A DNA stretch of 11,729 nt from Larix sibirica. Lineage: Eukaryota > Streptophyta > Pinopsida > Pinales > Pinaceae. A program made the position numbers and the translations under genes. Positions 8,191 through 11,729 of the stretch are shown one piece after another. Position 1 is the first letter of the stretch. Each line of letters opens with the position of its first letter. The notes under the pieces are model-generated. The model was given only the letters and a program-made list of their open reading frames with translations. It ran no database searches and was not told where the DNA came from. The DNA is taken from positions 1 to 11,729 of the forward strand of contig NWUY0300076812.1 in assembly GCA_004151065.3 (NCBI GenBank). The letters are read 5' to 3'.

Positions 8191-8967
8191 TCAAACGAGA
8201 AAGGCCGTTTGACTCTCAGAGAGGACGACGACTCTCTCCCTTACTGTTGTTAGCTGTTTTCTTTTTGAATTAGAAGAACGAAATCATGGGAGAATAATCG
8301 TGCAACGATGATAAATAGTCTACAGTTGCATGTATGGTTTGCATGTTTATAAACTAATCACCATCGTCTAAGATAAATGAGGGCACGACCCTCTCTGCTT
8401 GTTTTATTTTTTATGTTGTGTTTTGCACACCGTGGTTTTGAGAGGGCACAAGCCCTGGATATGGCTTTGAGAGCCCTATCCTTCCTTTTACATGGTATGT
8501 GCTTACACCTCCGTGAATGGAAAGAGTGCATAGTTTATATATGTATTTAAATTAATATTGTTGCCTTCCGGTGAGGGAACAACCCTAGGCGTGATGAACT
8601 ATCACCTTTTTAATATATAGTTGGAAACCTATATAGAAGCATGGAGTGGGATGAAAAGGGTGCTTCCCTTGGTTGGTATTCGCTGTAGGATTTTGAGAGA
8701 CTCTTATATATTAATTATACTTAACAGAAATCAGGAAAGGGTATAGCCCTTGGTTCACCACTTAATTGGTATGTGATTTTATGTGTATGTTCGGTGGAAG
8801 AGTAGTATGGTTCCAATATCTCTGTAATTATATCATAACAAAATACATATTCCTTGGTAATATTTATCTCTGTAGTCCATGTTGATATGTAAGAGAGCAT
8901 AGGGCTCTTGATGTTAATATTAATCTACCTTAGTAGATTATTTTCCAACTCGGGGGTGACCTCTCAC
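8191..8967. other. Tract rich in short perfect stem-loops
   Basis: At least nine perfect inverted repeats with short loops occur here. They are TCAAACG/CGTTTGA (8191-8212), GAGGG/CCCTC (8379-8393), AGGGC/GCCCT (8443-8456), GGCT/AGCC (8463-8475), AGGG/CCCT (8574-8586), AAGGG/CCCTT (8656-8670), AAGGG/CCCTT (8737-8751), AGAGC/GCTCT (8894-8908) and TAATCTAC/GTAGATTA (8921-8940), followed by GTGA/TCAC (8956-8967). Six loops are exactly 5 nt. No open frame of note exists. The tract may be an untranslated leader or an LTR of a retroelement. No matching second LTR, primer-binding site or polypurine tract was found, so that identity is unproven. Confidence 0.6.
8921..8940. repeat. 8-bp perfect hairpin with CTTA loop
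   Basis: TAATCTAC at 8921-8928 is the exact reverse complement of GTAGATTA at 8933-8940, with a 4-nt loop CTTA. It is the longest stem in the hairpin-rich tract and the only AT-rich one of the larger stems. No T-run follows that would suggest an RNA polymerase III terminator. Confidence 0.85.
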
Positions 8968-9380
8968 TGGAAGGAATATATGATGGAAAGAGAACCAAAA
9001 AGGTTGAGTGGAACGTTGCAGTCAAGCCTTCAATCGCACAAGTCTACATAATCCAGATAAGTGTTCTACACTCGCTTTGTTATTATTATTTATAAATATT
9101 GATAAGTGATGGACATCTTGAAATAAATATGTTACTCCATTATTTAATTGTAATTCATAAGAAATTGTTGTACAAAATGATTGTATGTGTAAGGATATGC
9201 ATTAAATACTACTTAAGAGTTATTATATTGTCTATGTTGTGTTGTTTGGATTATATTATGAGAAACTCGTACTTATTCATTAAAATAGATATTAACATGT
9301 AGATGCAATTGGTTACAAATTAAATGAAATCCCTAACAAAATATTTGTTATATAGGACCTGGATCTTCATAATACAACCT
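8968..9380. other. AT-rich stretch, no recognisable gene
   Basis: A 67-codon + strand frame (9099-9302) has low-complexity Ile/Leu/Tyr content expected from AT-rich DNA and no family motif. I see nothing else in it. Confidence 0.4.
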
Positions 9381-9634
9381 TTATATGTATATATAATGAA
9401 TTTATCTTTATAACTCTCTCTATAAGATGCAAATAATAGATATTTCCTTCATACCTTTTAATTGGTATGGACAAATCGTGACTATAAAAGTATTACTAAG
9501 TTCAAATTACATAGACATATAATGAATTTATCTTTATAACTCTCTATAATATGTAAATAATAGATATTTCCTTCGTGCCTTTTAATTGGTATGGACAAAT
9601 CGTGACTATAAAGGTATTACTAAGTTCAAATTAC
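9381..9634. repeat. Near-identical tandem duplication, unit about 126 bp, two copies
   Basis: The first copy runs from about 9381 to 9510 and the second from about 9507 to 9634. ATATAATGAATTT begins at 9391 and 9517 (126 apart), and TTCAAATTAC begins at 9501 and 9625 (124 apart, because one CT is lost in the second copy). Only a handful of substitutions separate the copies, so the event is much younger than the 826-bp duplication. No coding content. Confidence 0.92.
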
Positions 9635-10189
9635 ATATTGTATAAAGGAGGGACTCTTTATATTTAGTAGGAATAGAATATAAAAGAATGATATAAGTTG
9701 ATGACAACTACTTGTTGAATGGTTGAAGTACTAATGGTTAGACCTTGTAATTAAAGAGGTTGTAATAGCTTTGGGATAATTGATTTAATACAAATACACA
9801 AGCAAAGTATGGAGGATTGACACTACCTTGTCATATAGTTAGTGGTATTTAAAAAGTATGATGCTATTAGTAAGAATCGTCCATCCGCAAACATGTTGCT
9901 TGATGTTAAAATATACTGATATGTTCACCTAGAGATAATTGTTATGTTTTGGAACCATAATAGAAGAGTTTATATCTAATAATATTCTCATGAATATCAT
10001 AAAGATGATATGTGTTGTTTCAATACTTAAATGGGGTTGGACAAAGCTTGACTAGATATTACTATACATGTGGAAAGTGATTTATTAACCATAAAGGTAA
10101 ATAAGTAGACTTCGTAAGAATTATTGGTTCACATAAGAATGTAAATATAACAAAAATAAGATCATTGCATGTCTTATCTTATATAGAAT
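9635..10189. other. AT-rich stretch, no recognisable gene
   Basis: There is no coding signature. Near 10034-10066 the text GGACAAAGCTTGACT...TATTACTA resembles GGACAAATCGTGACT...TATTACTA of the 126-bp unit, so an old, partial third copy may lie here. Confidence 0.35.
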
Positions 10190-10242
10190 ATATTAGTGAT
10201 GCAAAAGACACAAAGTTATATTAGTGATGCAAAAGACACAAA
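10190..10242. repeat. 28-bp tandem duplication, 1.9 copies
   Basis: ATATTAGTGATGCAAAAGAC starts at 10190 and again at 10218. The first copy ends ACAAAGTT and the second breaks off after ACAAA. The copies are identical over the shared length, so this is a recent slippage or short tandem duplication. Confidence 0.92.
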
Positions 10243-10665
10243 TTAAGTATTCAGTTGATATATTAGATCTAGTTATTATAAATTGGGATCCTACTTAAAA
10301 TGAACTTATATCTTTGGATAGAAGTTACCCTATTTTGCACAATTAAATATTTTTTAGAGTAAAACATTATTTGGGATTAAAAATACTCACTATATTACTT
10401 GTATGGTTATAAATCATGGACAAATTCTATGCTATACTTAATGAGATGGAGGCTGAGAGTTTAAATGATAAGCTAAGTGGAATACTAATGTTATAATCAT
10501 GACCTCCATCGATGGGTAGTTCCAAACCGTTACATGATAAAGGTTAGTAGAGTAGAATTACATATTCTCCTTTATGTAATATTGCAATTAATGGGAATAT
10601 ACCTTGTTTATAATGATTCAGTATCTAACATATTGGTTTGTTGGATGATATTAAACGAAAATTTT
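10243..10665. other. AT-rich stretch, no recognisable gene
   Basis: I see no open frame or motif. A short inverted pair ATGGAGG/CCTCCAT (about 10445 and 10503) is too short and widely spaced to call. No earlier PEX13 exon was recognised upstream of the fragment that follows. Confidence 0.4.
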
Positions 10666-10968
10666 ATGCCCCATACCCCAAGAAGCTATTGAGGATATCA
10701 AGTACATGAGAAAGGCGGATATGGACTAGTTCCAAGATCATATGGTGGAAGTCTTTATGGAAACAATATGTACAGAGGAGGATATGGTGGATCAAATGGG
10801 TTTAGTGGAATGTATAATAATGGGATAGGAGGACCAACGGCTAGATATGGCATGGATCCTAGAGGTACTTATGAGAATGGAAATGGTGATCCAAATGATC
10901 CATTTGGTGGAACTCCTTCACCACCAAGCTTTTGGAAATCTATGTCCAAGTTGCATAACAAATCCTAA
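10666..10968 (+). pseudogene. PEX13: PEX13-like (peroxisomal import docking protein) exon fragment
   Basis: PEX13 is a peroxisomal membrane protein that works with PEX14 in importing matrix proteins; plant forms begin with a long Gly/Tyr-rich region. From 10711 the frame is rich in G-G-Y, S-Y-G-G, M-Y-R-G-G-Y-G-G and G-M-Y-N-N-G. It then reaches D-P-N-D-P-F-G-G-T-P-S-P-P-S-F-W (about 10891-10938), matching the conserved D-P-N-D-P-F-x-x-P-P-S-P-P-x-F-W motif of plant PEX13. After FW only about a dozen residues follow before TAA at 10966-10968. The conserved stretch that normally continues from there into the membrane region is missing. An in-frame TGA lies at 10690-10692, within a sequence that otherwise still looks PEX13-like. 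Either this is a pseudogene piece, or a genuine exon starts after that stop with an acceptor such as the AG at 10709-10710. No other exon was found within the window, so a fragment is more likely. Confidence 0.65.
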
Positions 10969-11394
10969 TTATTTTGTAGCTCATATGTCTTGGATTCCTT
11001 TCATCATCACAAAACATATCAATCACTATTCTATCTGATTTATATATTGTGATGATTCTTAGCATGTTGTTAGTTTTGCTTGGAAAATGTGCTCTTTGCA
11101 TGCCTTATTTGTTATTCATTATAGCTACTATCTCTAGTGGCATCTATTGATGGGTCCTTGGGCTGACAATCCCTTCTTGATTTCTAAAACATGGAAATTC
11201 AAAGTAGACAAGCCCAGCGCAACAGGGAGAAGGGAACTCTTTGGTTGATGTTAGCTATGGGTTGATAGTAAATATGTATCTAGGCTATATCCACTTTATT
11301 AAAAAAAAATCGTTGGTTCAAATAATTCAGTTTTTTTGTTTTTTGTTTTATTTTATATATAATATTGCTTCTCTCAACCTGCCTTCTCCTACAA
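10969..11394. other. Intergenic, no recognisable gene
   Basis: No continuation of PEX13 was seen in any + strand frame. The left edge of the minus-strand RNase H fragment is indistinct and may reach into this stretch. Confidence 0.4.
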
Positions 11395-11700
11395 ATTAGG
11401 GTGAAAAAATTATAGCCGTACTGGACATTATAACATTCTCATGTTCCAAAAACTTAATTTTTGGAAAATATGTAAATATATACATGTAGCTTTGTTTTAC
11501 CTAGTTTAGGATGACCTTAGAATCCCCATAGACCTGCATCATAGTGATCCCTTTGTTTGCTTCCAATTTTAATAGAAACATCATTGCAAGCAGCTCAACA
11601 TAATTTTCATGCCTTTGTCTAAGCCTTTAAAGACAAATACATGATCATCAATAATATACAAGCAAACTTCAACACCACAAACAAAACCCCCCCAATACAT
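11395..11700 (-). pseudogene. Retroelement RNase H-like fragment, near window end
   Basis: On the minus strand, reading from about 11680 downwards, a frame gives V-C-L-Y-I-I-D-D-H-V-F-V-F-K. This resembles the first beta strands of plant retroelement RNase H-like domains. After a frameshift near 11605 comes N-Y-V-E-L-L-A-M (11582-11608), equivalent to the family N-N-x-A-E-L-L-A-L with its catalytic glutamate. Then follow N-K-G-I-T-M-M-Q-V-Y-G-D-S-K-V-I-L (about 11510-11560), with the catalytic aspartate of G-D-S present. A stop follows where N-W/Q-V is expected, and F-L-E-H-E-N (about 11433-11450) may be the last strand. The first catalytic F-D-G-A would lie near or beyond the window end. Whether the parent was a LINE or a gypsy-type element cannot be told from this piece. 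The strand and sequence differ from the RNase H at 1417-1826. Confidence 0.65.
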
Positions 11701-11729
11701 GGAATAAACTCTTCCAAAATTTCAATGAG

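Noticed and set aside
8236-9110. Complete LTR with TG...CA ends
   Set aside because: A TG start and a CA end can be picked almost anywhere. No second copy, primer-binding site or target-site duplication was found, so only a hairpin-rich tract is reported.
10847-11038. 63-codon frame overlapping the PEX13-like fragment
   Set aside because: It is the shifted-frame shadow of the Gly/Tyr-rich stretch. The conserved D-P-N-D-P-F motif lies in the other frame.

Overview
The window is AT-rich nuclear DNA with no intact gene. Similarities to plant LINE proteins and a fragment of the plant peroxisome-import gene PEX13 point to a seed plant. Intergenic sequence this long, filled with decayed retroelements, suits a large genome. 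A gymnosperm is my best guess, but that is an inference from overall feel and not from a diagnostic marker. No prokaryotic gene organisation, rRNA, tRNA or CRISPR array was seen.

Left part (1-2390): an array of about fourteen 14-nt palindromes of the type GTCGGATATCCGAC fills roughly 71-591. Its core (304-490) is a 56-57 bp tandem repeat, each unit carrying the block CCCCCTATAAAGTAAT. Directly downstream lies the 3' end of a plant LINE on the + strand: a reverse-transcriptase zinc-binding domain (701-1396), then an RNase H domain split over two further reading frames (1417-1581 and 1602-1826). From 1827 to about 2390 nothing is recognisable.

Middle (2390-8190): an approximately 826-bp unit is duplicated in tandem (about 2397-3215 and 3223-4048). 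A pyrimidine-rich tract follows. Then comes a broken minus-strand LINE ORF1 domain (DUF4283-like, about 4560-5000) and, on the + strand, a very degraded reverse-transcriptase C-terminal stretch (about 6576-6905). The rest of 5000-8190 holds no gene I can recognise.

Right part (8190-11729): a tract at 8191-8967 is unusually rich in short perfect stem-loops, several of the form GGG-N5-CCC. It may be an untranslated or LTR part of a retroelement, but no LTR pair could be shown. A 126-bp tandem duplication (9381-9634) and a 28-bp one (10190-10242) follow. A PEX13-like Gly/Tyr-rich exon fragment lies at 10666-10968, with an in-frame stop near its start and loss of the conserved region after its PPS-P-FW motif. 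The right edge (about 11395-11700) is a minus-strand RNase H fragment of another retroelement, cut by the window end.

Nothing here works together as a pathway. The window is a layered deposit of unrelated element remnants on both strands, with two independent palindrome- or hairpin-rich tracts as its most unusual content.
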